From contig JAPWDM010000014.1 of NCBI GenBank assembly GCA_035578155.1, forward strand, positions 10,519,501-10,583,500: a stretch of DNA of 64,000 bases, given 5' to 3'. The stretch comes from Brachynemurus nebulosus (lineage: Eukaryota > Arthropoda > Insecta > Neuroptera > Myrmeleontidae). Positions 33,842-45,805 of the stretch are shown piece by piece. Made by a program: the position numbers and the translations under genes. Position 1 is the stretch's first letter. Each line of letters starts with the position of its first letter. A model generated the notes under the pieces. That model did not search any database. It was not told the DNA's origin and was given only the letters and a program-made list of their open reading frames with translations.

Positions 33842-34899
33842 TGATCAAGGAACTAACAAAATACCTATTATAAGCTGTTATATTAATATACATCAGAAAG
33901 AATGGTTGAATAACCCTGTCTGCTTGTCTGTCCGTCTATTACACCCCCATAATGCATATATCTTTGGATCTATGAACATAGAATATTACTTATAAAGGTC
34001 TTGTAAAGAAAGCCCGGAACGGGCACCAAAATTAAAAATGAGGTTTCTTTACTATATTTCATTTTTACACCCCGTTTCAAAGTGGCGAATATTGATCGAA
34101 AAAATCTTAAAAAATTACTGATAATAAATTCGCTAAAAAGACTGACTTTAAATTACTTCGGGTAAATTGTTAACTGTTAACTTTGGAAGATATATGCAAA
34201 CAAATTTTCGAAAATTCAGAAAATCATTCACAGTTCAGAAAATGGTCCTCACAATAAATGAAATTTTTTATCAAAGTTTATTTCAGTATCGGAAAACATA
34301 CTTCAACAGTTCAAGTCTAAACCGTTAACAGAAATGTTGGAAAATACACAAAATTTTCATTTTTTTTCAGCAATTCCAGAAATAATTGCACATACTGTGG
34401 AATACCGTTAGAAATATCTTTTGAAATGAAGTTGAGATTTTTTTAAACACTTTTCATTTTCAAGCCACGTTTGCGAAATATTGGAGTTCAGAATTTATAT
34501 GTTTTCTAGTATTAACGATGGGAGAAATAAACTGAAACTTTTGTCGAATATATTTTTAGCTAAAACTGTAAAAAGTCTCCGAAATTTGTGAAAAAGTCAA
34601 GCCACCGAAGAACTTTGGCTCAATACGCGTTAAACACACACTATACATCATAGGACTAAAATGTGATTTTTGATACCGTAAAGATCAAAGAGTGTTGCTA
34701 GAAGATCTATAAAGTCCTAAAGGCAAAAATTCTCACGAGAGATCAAAAGTATGTATTTTATTTTTGCAATACCGGATAATTTAAAATTATATTAATTGAG
34801 TAGAAAACTATTTAATGTCATTTACATTGTGTGAAATAATCAAAACAATCAAATTGGGCATTAAATAATATAACTGTTTGTCATCATTTGCAAGTTTAA
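33842..34899. other. intergenic, nothing recognised
   Basis: AT-rich, without a supported gene; the last bases (34897-34899, TAA) are the probable target copy of the next element. Confidence 0.45.
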
Positions 34900-36273
34900 C
34901 GGCCGGTTTTATATTCACATTTAAAGCCGATTTGAACACTAAAGCCAACTTTAAAACTGATTTTATTTTTGGTACTGTTTTACAATGAAATTTAAAGCCC
35001 CGTTAGTGTAAAAGTCGACTTTAAACTAAAGTAAGAATTATCTCGACTTTTACTGCTTAAAGTTGGCTTTGACATATTTGTTATTGCTGATTATTATCAT
35101 TGAATTTTGTTTATAAGCATAATTTTCTATAAAATATTCGAACCTTAAATAAATAAAATAAAAATTTTATTTGTTTGCTTATTTTCAATAATATTCAATA
35201 ATATTTTTGATTATTTTTACGTCTTGGATTGATATAAAACATTCCTTTTGGATTAAACTGGCTGAACCATTTCTGGGTTACCCACGATTTCTTTTATGAT
35301 TCATTGTACACTCTAAGAAAAAAATGTACCGTTTTACTACTATTATAGGAGGCAATTAAATGCCTTCTATAATGACAGTAACATTACAAACCGTAATGTA
35401 CGAAGGTGAAAATTACACCATCATGGTGTAATTATTACTCACTCATATGTGTAGTTTTACACATGTCGTACGTAAAATTACGGTCCAGGTGTGTAATAGA
35501 TTACGTTTTATTTGTGTATTAACTACACAACAAGATGTAATTTTACACATTCAGTTCGCAATAGTGCGCAGTTAAACGTAAAATTACATCATATTAATGT
35601 ATTTTTAAACCACGCCTGTACACCTGAAAATGTAATTTTACACACTTATATAGTAATGTTTACACCCAGAAAAGTGTAATATTAATCCAACTGAATCACT
35701 CATTCTGATTCAATTCAACTGAATCAGTATGAGTGATTCAATTGTGCTGAAAAAAATAAACTGATTCAACTTAATTGAAAATAACGAATCAAAAAAGATT
35801 ATTGATGGTTTTTTTACATAAATATTTATAATAATATGAAGTATAGAATAATTTGGAATTATATACAAAAAGATTCGAGATCTTAAATATTTTGCTTATT
35901 ATGTCTAAATTTCTATATAAGTGTGTCGTATGATAAAATAATAATTTTTTTGGTAAATTTTAAAATAAACACTCCAAAAAAGTAAGATTATAAAAGTTTT
36001 ATTATGAACGTTTACTTGCTTTCATGAACATAGGTAATCTTTATTTTGCAGTGTAACTGCCAATTAAACTGGTCAAAATTTTGAGATATGACTTTTTTTT
36101 ACAATGCTTACGATTTGCAGACACAATTATTTAAGCAATATCTTATAAAAAATTTAATTGTAATTAGATTACAATGATAATATTAAAAACTTATGGATTA
36201 AAATTGTAGTTACATCATATCAAAAATATAGTTTAAGAAAATTAACTAAACAATACTTAAATATAAGAAAAAC

Positions 36274-37698
36274 AATATTCTGCTGACTCTTGCCATTCTT
36301 AGAACTTCGCAGAAAATGCATGCTGTGCTTTCATAGATGTCTTCGCCAATTCCAGTTTCTAAACAAATCAGAAAATAAGGGTTACTTAATTTTATAACCA
36401 TTTTTGATTATTATTTTTTTCTTTTTTTAATAACTATTTCACAGCAATTTAAAATTAAGAAAATTTCGCTTTCGCTACAAAATTACTTCTAGGCTATTTT
36501 AATGAATGTACAGATATTAGATTTTTGATTAAAAAACTCACTAGCAAAGTGACCCAGCGTGCTTAGGGCACTGGCACTTCCGAACTGGTAGACGGAGGGT
36601 TTGAATTCCGTGGCCGGTTATATGCTGGCGAAAGTTTTCTGCGATTTCCCATCATAATTCCAGATGAATATCGACATTATCCTCAAGAAGATGGTTGCAA
36701 ACAGACACCTACCAAATCCTTATACCGCTTTTCTTGTCCTCCGCCCAATATTCTGCTGACTCTTGCCATTACTAGAACTTCAGGGAAAATGTAGGCTGCG
36801 GTTTCACATATGTCTTCACCAATTCCTTTTTCTAAACAAATCAAAAAATAAGGATTACTTAATTTTATAACCATTTTTGTTTATTTATTTTATTTATCTT
36901 TTTTCAATAAATATTTCACAGCAATTTAAAATTAAGAAAATTTCGTTTTTGCTACACAATTACTTTTAGGTTATTTTAATGAATGTACAGATATTAGATT
37001 TTCGATTAAAAAACTCACCAGCAAAGTAACCCGGCGTGCTTAGGCACTGGCACTTCCGAACTGGTAGACTGAGGGTTTGAATTCCGTTACCGGTTATATG
37101 CTGGTGAAAGTTTTCTGCTATTTCCCATCGCAAATCCAGGTGAATATCGATATCGTCCTTAAAAAGATGGTTGCAAACAGACGCCTACCAAATCCTTATA
37201 CCGCTTTTCCTGTCCTCCGCCCAGTATTCTGCTGACTCTTGCAATTACTAGAACTTCAGGGAAAATGTATGCTACGGTTTCACAGATGTCTTCACCAATT
37301 CCGATTTCTAAACAAATCAGAAAATAAGGGTTACTTAATTTTATAACCATTTTTGCTTATTTATTTTTTCTTTTTTCAATAACTATTTCACAGCAATTTA
37401 AAATTAAGAAAATTTCGTTTTTGCTATACAATTACTTTTAGGTTATTTTAATGAATGTACAGATATTAAAATTTTGATTAAAAAACTCACTAGCAAAGTA
37501 ACCCGGCGTGCTTAGGCACTGGCACTTCCGAACTGGTAGACTGAGGGTTTGAATTCCGTAACCGGTTATATGCTGGTGAAAGTTTTCTGCTATTTCGCAT
37601 CGTAATTCCAGATGAATATCGACATCGTCCTTAAGAAGACGGTTGTAGACGGACACCTGCCAAATCTTTATACCGCTTTTCTTGTTCTCCGCCCATAT
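36274..37698. repeat. three tandem ~475-bp units with tRNA-like boxes
   Basis: Units start at about 36274, 36747 and 37223 (spacing 473 and 476 bp). On the plus strand each has GGCACTTCCGAACTGGTAGA followed by GGGTTTGAATTCCG, which resembles the decayed anticodon-to-T-arm part of a tRNA (B box), so the unit may include a SINE. On the minus strand units 2 and 3 hold the same 63-codon frame (36683-36874, 37159-37350; core GIGEDICET and ARVSRILGGGQEKRYKDLVG), with a weaker form in unit 1. No known domain is recognised; a partial frame at 37438-37704 is in another phase. Confidence 0.75.
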
Positions 37699-37898
37699 CA
37701 TCATGATAAAGTTGAGAAATAATGATGTGAGTGACGTCCGTTACATACCATTGTCTAAAAAACGAACGTTAAATTCCATTATTATTATTACCATTGTTAT
37801 TATTACTTAAAAAACTCGATTTCCATACGTCGTTTCAATTTAAACCTGTTATGAATTTATATTACTGTAAAGCAAAAAAAAAAAAAAAAAAATTCGTT

Positions 37899-37922
37899 AA
37901 GTGCGTGTTCTTGACACGCACT
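37899..37922. other. AGTGCGTGT/ACACGCACT hairpin
   Basis: AAGTGCGTGTTCTTGACACG continuing CACTAA forms a 9-bp stem just after an A-run (37874-37892) and 2 bp before the large fold-back. A near copy with its own A-run is at about 4388-4425. Confidence 0.55.
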
Positions 37923-37923
37923 A

Positions 37924-38633
37924 ACAAGTAAACGTCTTGAGGCCGGACCTATCGATTTTGATGAAACTTAGATATATTATAGAACACTAAAAAATAAGCG
38001 ACACGTATTTTTCTTTATCGGCGGAAAAACGGTTTGAAGGCGTGAAATCGCCATCCAAAAATTGGGGTAAAAATTTAATTTTTTAAATATCTCGAAAACG
38101 GTAAGAGATAAAACAAAAGTTTAAATTGGCGATATTGCTCTTTTTTAAAGAGCTATCTATTGGTATACAATTTGTTCAAATTGTGTCAACAGGGGTGGCT
38201 GGGGGTTAAAATTTAGGGGTAAATTTTGCAAAAAGGGTGTGAAAATTAAACAATATAAAAATTTTTTGACGTAGATTTCAAATCTGTAAACAAAATTTTT
38301 ATATTGTTTAATTTTCACCCCCTTCTTGCAAAATTAACCCCTAAATTTTAACCCCCAGCCACCCCTGTTGACACAATTTGAACAAATTGCATACCAATAG
38401 ATAGCTCTTTAAAAAGGAGCAATATCGCCAATTTAAGCTTTTGCTCTATCTCTTACCGTTTTCGAGATATTTAAAAAAAAAAATTTTTACCCCAATTTTT
38501 GGAGGGCGATTTCACCCCTTCAAACCGTTTTTCCGCCGATAAAGAAAAATACGTGTCGCTTATTTTTTAGTGTTCTACAACATATCTAAGTTTCATCAAA
38601 ATCGATAGGTCCGGCCTCGGGACGTTTACTTGT
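37924..38633. repeat. 710-bp fold-back, arms ~343 bp
   Basis: The left arm 37924-38267 and right arm 38291-38633 are reverse complements with few mismatches, from ACAAGTAAACGTCTTGAGGC to GCCTCGGGACGTTTACTTGT. The loop is about 23 bp. There is no coding capacity. A transcript across it would form a hairpin RNA of more than 300 bp. Confidence 0.9.
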
Positions 38634-40023
38634 AAGTAAGGGCATCTCAGTGAAAGTGTTAATTTATGATTTTTTGTTAACTCTATAGTTGTTTGTTAAC
38701 TCTAATGTAGTAGTTTGTTAAATGTTATAATTATTCAATCACGTGTTCAATTCAATCACACAACGATATTAATACGTCATCTTCGATGACAAAAAAACGA
38801 AATATTATATACCTACATTAATTAGAGTTTCTGTTGATTAAAATTTGATAAATAGTTGTAGGTATTTTGTTTCCCAAGTCAATAAATTTTAGTAAAAAAA
38901 TATGTATAATCCTTTTATCACTACAGATTTTACCAATTTACAAGCATTATATAATTTTTTAGACATATCTGAATGAAAGATATCTGAATTGTAGATAATG
39001 TTTTAATTTTCACAGAAATTGAGAACCCCCCAAAATAAATTATTAGTCAAATTGTAAAATAAACTTTTATCAAATTACATAACTATTTGTATGAAGCAAA
39101 ATTAAAAAAATTAACTTACCTGAAATATTTTAAATGTATCATCAGGACAGCATTTTGGAAACAAACAAATTTATATTACAGTATTCTTTGCACATTATTC
39201 CAGAAGCCATTTTGACAATGCATATGAAAACAAAACACCAGTACACCACTATAACACTGTTTTTGCAACATATTTAAAGATTAATTTATCATACACATTA
39301 TAATTACATTAAATATATATATTATCAAAAAATACTTTTGTTTAATTCAGCTAATTTGAAAACATAACTTTTAACCTTTAAGAATATTACTTATGTACGT
39401 ATAAATAATACAGCAAGCAATCCATTAACAGATAATTTTAAAATACATAAAATCAATGCGCGCGTATGGGTTTTGCTATTTAGTGGTGTAAAAATAAACC
39501 AAAAACGTTGTAAAAATCCAAGGTTACACCTTTATTTGTGTAATATTAAAAAAAAAACAGTAATTATATAAAAATACACCAATTTTTTCATATTACACAA
39601 ATAATAGTGCATATTTTCAGAGCGAGGAGTAATTTTGCTCTAAATTTAAGTTATTTTACACGTTTTTGACCCTTTTTTCTTAGAGTGTACCTATTTATGA
39701 TAAATTTCTTTTAAAAAGAAATAATGTAGTTTTCTATTCCAATCTCACTGGCAGTAGCGAAATGAATAAAATACGTTTTTTTTTTTTTTTTTTTTTTAAA
39801 TTCAAACACGTTGAAATTTTCGTTTCTATAGTTATTTCTTATAAATGTAAGATTGGCTACGATCATTCAGAGTTCGTTTTATCCATGCAACACTTAAAAG
39901 TCCTTTAACAAAAGTAAGCAGACCTGATCATTGTAAAACAGTGCAAAAAATAAAGTCGACTTTAAATTAAAACTAGCTTTAGTTAAAGAACCTTTAAAAT
40001 TATGAATGTAAAACCGGCTGTAA

Positions 40024-42989
40024 ATTTTGTTTATTATTTTAAATATCTGACTCATTGCTAACACTCTAACAACGCTATTTAAGTAAAATTTCGCTTGCTG
40101 ATTGGCTTAAAAGCCGGAACAAAAGTATTTTTAGTCCCTTGAGACTAAAATTGATACACTACTCCCTGCTATAAAGAACTAAATCCTTGTTCTTTCTCTC
40201 TTTCATCCGTGTAACTTAGAGAGGTAAAATTATTCATATTGAATGGTCAGTGTAGAAATCTGGTATTCTATGTATATCTGTATATATGTATGTAGATAGT
40301 TTGACTCTTCATTTATCACAAGTTATCAGTCGGTCGGTTGGTTGGTAATCGAGGAGAGATGATCGTCGGGAACAAGAATGGATTGTCTAACGATTCAATA
40401 GCTATAGATAAGTATTTATGTAGTTATCTATCTAGTAGTTGTAGTTTGAATGATCTCTGTTGATATGAGTCCGTCCGTCTGGTCGGTCGGTTAGTCATTA
40501 GATAATTGTTAACTAAATCAACAAAACAAGTTTTCAAGTAATTATTTTAGTGACCATTATTATATGATTGTAATGACTGTTTATGACGAGTTAATAATAT
40601 TGCCTGAAAGAAATTTTGGTCCAATATTACTACTGCTAAAGCCGATATTATGTACAGCCCCTTTCAATTATTATCTTAATACTCTTTATCTTATTTGTTT
40701 TCGATTTTAAATTGTAACAGTCTGTGTTTTGCTAGGGATAACAATGTTTTGTCGGAGATATACAGATGCCTTCCTATAAGCCCTTTCCTTAAGTTTTTTC
40801 GAATATAATTTTTTTTAAACTATTATTGTATGATTATTCGTGAAAAAATCGATATTCCTTAATATACAAGTCTATGATTGTAGAATCGTATGTTTCAATT
40901 CGAGATGACTATCAAACTTTTTATGTGCTTTAGATTATGAAAGTCAAGACTTTTTTATGATACTTTCAAATTTTACGTCTTTAAAAAAATAGCTACAGTA
41001 TTGAATATTTTGACTAATACAATATTTTTTGGACAGTGTTTTAGGGTTTATGAATGAATTTACACGTTAACTTTAAAATATGTCAGTATACGCAAGGTAC
41101 TCGGAAAGGTTTTGTTCTCTAAACTTACTTTTTAGAGTCCTTCAAAATATTCTTCGCTAAAATCAATTCATCTTTTTCTATAGGTACTCTTTTATTTTTG
41201 ACAGTTTTCGATTGGTAGAGATTCATTCTGTTACGACATATATAAAAGAAGTGCAGGACTAAATTTTCTGAGCTATTTAGGAAACAAAGTTTATATTTTT
41301 GATTTCTAAACAATCTAAACGAAAAATTATTTGATTCCTAAAAAAGAGAATTATTAAGTTGCGGGATTTACAGTATTCTGTAGTATATTTATGTTGTCTA
41401 TTGGAAACTGAATTTTTTAAAAAGAATACAGTTCAATTTTTAAGAAGATAATATTTAAACTCACAATCACTTAGAGATTTTAAAGGTATTTGGTGCGAGA
41501 TAGTCAGGAACAATAGTATAGCTCAGCGAAAAAATTTTCTTTTCTCAGAAATTAAATAATGTATCAATATTCTTCAGTTATTATATTTGTATACCACTTT
41601 TTTTGAATTTCCGAAAAAGCGCTGTAAAAACGTTGTAAGATGATGTTTATAAATAAATTATATTTCAAAAACGGTGCGATCAATAATTTTTATTTCTTAT
41701 TAAACATGGTTTGTAACTTTGTATTTTATAACATATTAAATTTTTATCAAATTCCTTTGACACGTTTTCATTGTACTAAAATAGAAGACAGAGTTTTCCC
41801 ATAAGAGCCCGTGTTAAAATTACAAAACTATGAAACCGTTTTTCTTAAAATTGGGGCGGTCAAATTTTTTTTCGGTATAGGCTCGTATTATTATTATTGA
41901 ATTAAATATAAATATCGATAGAAGTTTCGCTAAAATCCTTTGAAAAATCGTTTTTTGGACCAACTACCTTAATTCTATCGACAGTAAAATTTGAAAATTA
42001 ATTGTTTGAACTGAACTTTAATTTTTAGTAAGTGGGTTCAATACTTGCCGATATAACAACCTGACTTGTTTTGTGAATGACGAGAAAGATAATCCTAAAT
42101 CTAACAAAGATAGATGTACACAAGGATAATGTTTGGCGATTCAATAAACTCTTTATCAGTAAGCTAATAATTTGTTAGATCAAAGTTTAACCGTAGCTAT
42201 TCAGTATATAATTGTCATATAAATTTAAATAGATTCGTTTTTATCCAAACTGATTATTTCGTGCTGGAACCATACAGACATTTTATAACGTAAGTTAAGT
42301 ATATTGTGGCCAATTTTCGGTTACACTTCTATCTAATAATGTCACCAACATTTCATCCAAACAGCCGCTAACATGCATGCAACCGCAAATAAAATAAAGT
42401 GTTCGCTGTTCCGTATCATTACAAAACCGGCAATTTTCTTGTGTTTTTGAAAACGTGAAATTAGCGTGTAGCCTAACCGGCCTATACAGTAGCTGCTATA
42501 TTGTTATTGAACATGAAGCGTAAAATAAAAATAACGTATGAAATTAACGTATAATACACAACTGCAGTAAAAGTAATCATGCAATAATAATCATAAATGT
42601 GGCAACTGGAGGGAATTGAGGATGGAAGTATATCGAAAATCATTGCGCCACTCAGGATATCTATAGCTAATGTTTTTCGTAAGGTGTACGCTAGTGCGTG
42701 CGCATAGCTCTTAAAAAATTAACTTTAGCGCATAATATTATAAAAAAATATTCTAATTAAAATAGAATATTCGTCTAAAAGTCGACAAATCTATTATTAT
42801 AATTTTTATTACAAATCTGTTTTTGATATTATTGACCAATCTTATAAAAATTGCACAAAAAAAAGTATCATGTTTTTTTTACAAGACATAATTTGTATAT
42901 GTACGTAAATATTTTGAAAATATAGCAATTCTACTTTTTTTCGTTCAAAATTTTCCATTTTGTTTCTCCAAAACGTTAAATTTTATTAC
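40024..42989. other. intergenic, nothing recognised
   Basis: AT-rich. GGTC/GGTT repeats occur at about 40330-40350 and 40470-40492. Part of this stretch (about 40480-40620) resembles 44130-44215 (TTAGTCATTAG ... CCTGAAAGAAA.TTTGGT). The minus-strand frame at 41125-41313 has no recognised domain. Confidence 0.45.
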
Positions 42990-43625
42990 TTATTATTACA
43001 CGAAAGGTTTGTATTTTTTTCGAATAAATTTGTTTGTGTTTATATATAGCGAAAATTTGTTGTCAACTAACAAAAACGCGACAGCGAAGGTGAAGCGTTT
43101 TTGGGTTGACAGTTTTTCGAGTAAAATTTCACCTGGCAGTCTTGGTCTTGGTCTTGGTCTTGGTCTTGGTCTTGTCCTTGCATTAAGAATCTTGGTCTTG
43201 GTCTTGTTAGATCAGTTTGAGTCTTGGTCTTGGTCTTGCAAAATGCAGTCTTGGTCTTGGTCTTGATCTTGGTATTGCTAAAAAATATTGGACTTTCTTG
43301 CATTTTTTTATTAGCGAATTTTTTCCTTCTAAAACCAGAATTTTCTCTCTTTACGGTATTAATTATACTTTAAAATTATTTAAATAGTTTAGCAAGAGTC
43401 TTGCTTTTGTCTTGGTCTTACTCACTTGAGTCTTGGTATTGGTCTTGCAGCCGAAGTTATAGTCTTGGTCTTGATCTTGCTCTTGGTATACGTAGTCTTG
43501 GTATTTGGTCTTGGTCTTGCAAAAAATGCAAGACCAAGACAAGACTTCAAGACCAAGACTAATTTTGCTCATCACTACTTTTAGGCAAGAAATTTGAGTT
43601 GTAGAAAACACAAATTTATTGAGAA
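42990..43625 (+). repeat. dispersed repeat interrupted by the third TCTTGG MITE
   Basis: The sequences 42990-43132 and 43578-43625 join to match an uninterrupted stretch at about 57975-58115 (shared blocks TTTGTATTTTTTT, GTTTTTGGGTTGACAGTTT / GTTTTCGGGTTGACAGTTT, AGGCAA.AAATTTGA, TTGTAGAAAA / CTGTAGAAAA). The MITE therefore inserted into an older repeat. Confidence 0.65.
43133..43577 (-). mobile_element. hAT-type MITE made of TCTTGG hexamers, copy 3
   Basis: Same element as 33337-33833, in the same orientation, ending TTTTGCTCATCACTA at 43577. The left terminal TAGTGATGAGC is missing (the copy starts GGCAGTCTTGGTC), so it is truncated and the 8-bp duplication cannot be read. Confidence 0.8.
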
Positions 43626-45801
43626 TAAATATAAAACTCAAGTGTAATACGGTAAGACAATTTAACGGATAAAATAAATTAGTCTAATTCATATTATTAT
43701 TTAATGCATTGTTACTATGGTTCTGAAATCAGTTAAATTTACTAATAGGAATTTTCGTTTCATTTTTGTCGTGATTTCCTACAATTAAATAACCAATGAA
43801 ATGTTTTGTACCATTTATTTCGCTGTAAAAATCGATCGTAACTTTTTTTCCATGGTAAAACTGAAAAAAACTACAATATTTTTATGGGACTTGATATGAG
43901 TTAAATTGTCAATATTATATTTTGACAATAATTGTTTGAATATATTACTACGCATACCACAGCTATTGCAATGGTCAAAATATTACAAAGTAGGTGCTGG
44001 TCGTATTTTCAGCATATTTAGAGGCTTCTAAATATCTATAGACTATGTAGTAGGTATAATATGTTCATTGGTCTATGTTAACAATTCCATATAAAGTGTA
44101 TTAGCTGTGAAAATAGTTTATCAGTTGGGCGTTTAGTCATTAGTTAGTTGACATAAGCTATACAATCATAGCTATAATTGTATATAATTACCTGAAAGAA
44201 AATTTGGTTTGATTTGTTTTTGTAAAAGAAATCTGCTAAGAAAGAAACTTTATAACTAAAAAGTCCTGTTTCTATATCCACAATTCTACAAAATTTAAAT
44301 TAACAAGCGGAATCGCCATTGTTAGCTCAATCAGTATTATTTGCTCCTCAAATAAATTAAAATTACTACGTTTATGTATACATCATGATATACAAAATAT
44401 CTTAGAGCAATTGTGTTAAAAATAATGTTGCGACTTTTTTTTGAAAACAAGTGTTTATAAACAACAAATTATTAAATAATAGTTCCAAAAATCATATAAG
44501 TGTAACCGCCCTTTTAACCGCAATACTTTTCTATATTTGTCGTGTAGGTATTAAGGTAGCTGTGTGGGATGCATATGTAATTATCTTACCACAACAGTAA
44601 TAATTGTTGACTTTGTAATAACAGTCCGTTTGACTGTTGGGAATAATAGTTATGAAAAAAACGTCATTTTTTACTTTTTTTCTGTGTAATAAACGAAAAA
44701 TCGAGTGATAGTTTTACTGGAAGTAAAATTGAATCAGAAAACAAATAAGTATTTATATTCTAGCAATTTTTTCTTGTAAACTAAATATTTTTAGTTGATA
44801 TAATATTAAATTTATGTTTGAATTTGTATTGCTTTTTATCTGTAAGAATATCTAGAACTGTAGCTTGGAAAAATAGACACTTTCATGATTTCGATAAACA
44901 CTTCTTATGACAAACGAAATTTAGGTTAATTTAGTTTAAAAAAATAACAACAGAAAGTAAAAAATAATCAGCTCCAAAATTGCGATCTCAACATAAGAAG
45001 GTAGAAGAAAATACTAATAAAACCGGACCCTAGTGATTTGTTTCATTTGTCTGTGCGATGATCCGGCTCTGAGTATATCGAGCCAATTCCATAATTAATA
45101 ACGGAAATGATTCCAGATTACAAGAAATCTATTCAGAGTTAAAAAAATTGTTTTTAAACATTTCTCTAATGCTTAAAAAAAATTTCGATATTTATCTGAA
45201 TTACATGGTCGATCAAGTGGTCGGGAAACGACATTTCATATTACACGACCAAATGGTATTCCAGTTAGTAGCGGAAATGTTTCCAGACTACAACAAGTAT
45301 ATTCAGTATTAAAGAGTTGATTGTAGACATTTTTTTAATGTTTAAAAAATGTCAACCGGGCGATTCGAGGCCCTAGACATTTTCTTCTTGCCGAGCTCCT
45401 CCCTCCCCTACAAGATACAGAACACACAAAATATATAAAACAAATCTAAAATATTCATTCAAATATTCAAAATAGACGCAGTTTGATCGGACTCTTCAAA
45501 AAACCGGGCTTTAACTACAAATTTGTCTCATTTGCCAATGCGATGATCCGGCTGCGACTAAAGAATAACTAAAATTCGTTCTGCGATCGAGGGGTTGAAC
45601 CCCACTGGTATAAGGTGTGATGGAAGTGCTGGGAAGAGTACAATACTTCCATGAATATTTTGGTAAGACGATTAAATATCTGCGGGATAGATTATAGTGG
45701 ATATTATGTTCAGACGTCAACATGCTCGTCACCTTTCAGTTTCAGACTGAGTTAAAATTTCTCTGGCAGAAGCAACTTTGAAACTAATATTATACAAAAT
45801 A
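43626..45801. other. intergenic with weak tandem duplication
   Basis: At about 45085-45345 two diverged units share 'CGGAAATG.TTCCAGA.TACAA' and 'TATTCAG..TTAAA' blocks. A GATGATCCGGCT segment occurs at 45058 and 45542, each preceded by an AAACCGG and a TTTGTYTCATTTG stretch, pointing to an older duplication. No gene. Confidence 0.45.
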
Positions 45802-45805
45802 TTAA

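Larger units (their letters stand above)
35309..39687. mobile_element. 4.4-kb element with CACTCTAAGAAAAAA ends, nested
   Basis: The ends CACTCTAAGAAAAAAATGTA and CCCTTTTTTCTTAGAGTG are inverted repeats, flanked by TA on both sides. The left 350 bp carries at least six GTGTAA/TTACAC palindromic motifs (for example GTAATTTTACAC), and the right 200 bp carries more, which suggests transposase-binding arrays. The interior holds a TGAATCA-rich hairpin (35690-35740), a 475-bp tandem array and a 710-bp fold-back, but no recognisable transposase, so it is non-autonomous. Confidence 0.7.
34900..40020. mobile_element. PIF/Harbinger-like element split by a 4.4-kb insertion
   Basis: Ends CGGCCGGTTTTATATTCACA (left) and GAATGTAAAACCGGCTG (right) are inverted repeats, with TAA on each side (34897-34899, 40021-40023). 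Inner arms share AAAGTCGACTTTAAA and TAAAACTGATT/GACCTGATC-like blocks. Without the insertion at 35309-39687 the element would be only about 740 bp, so it is a MITE that received a larger transposon. Confidence 0.7.
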
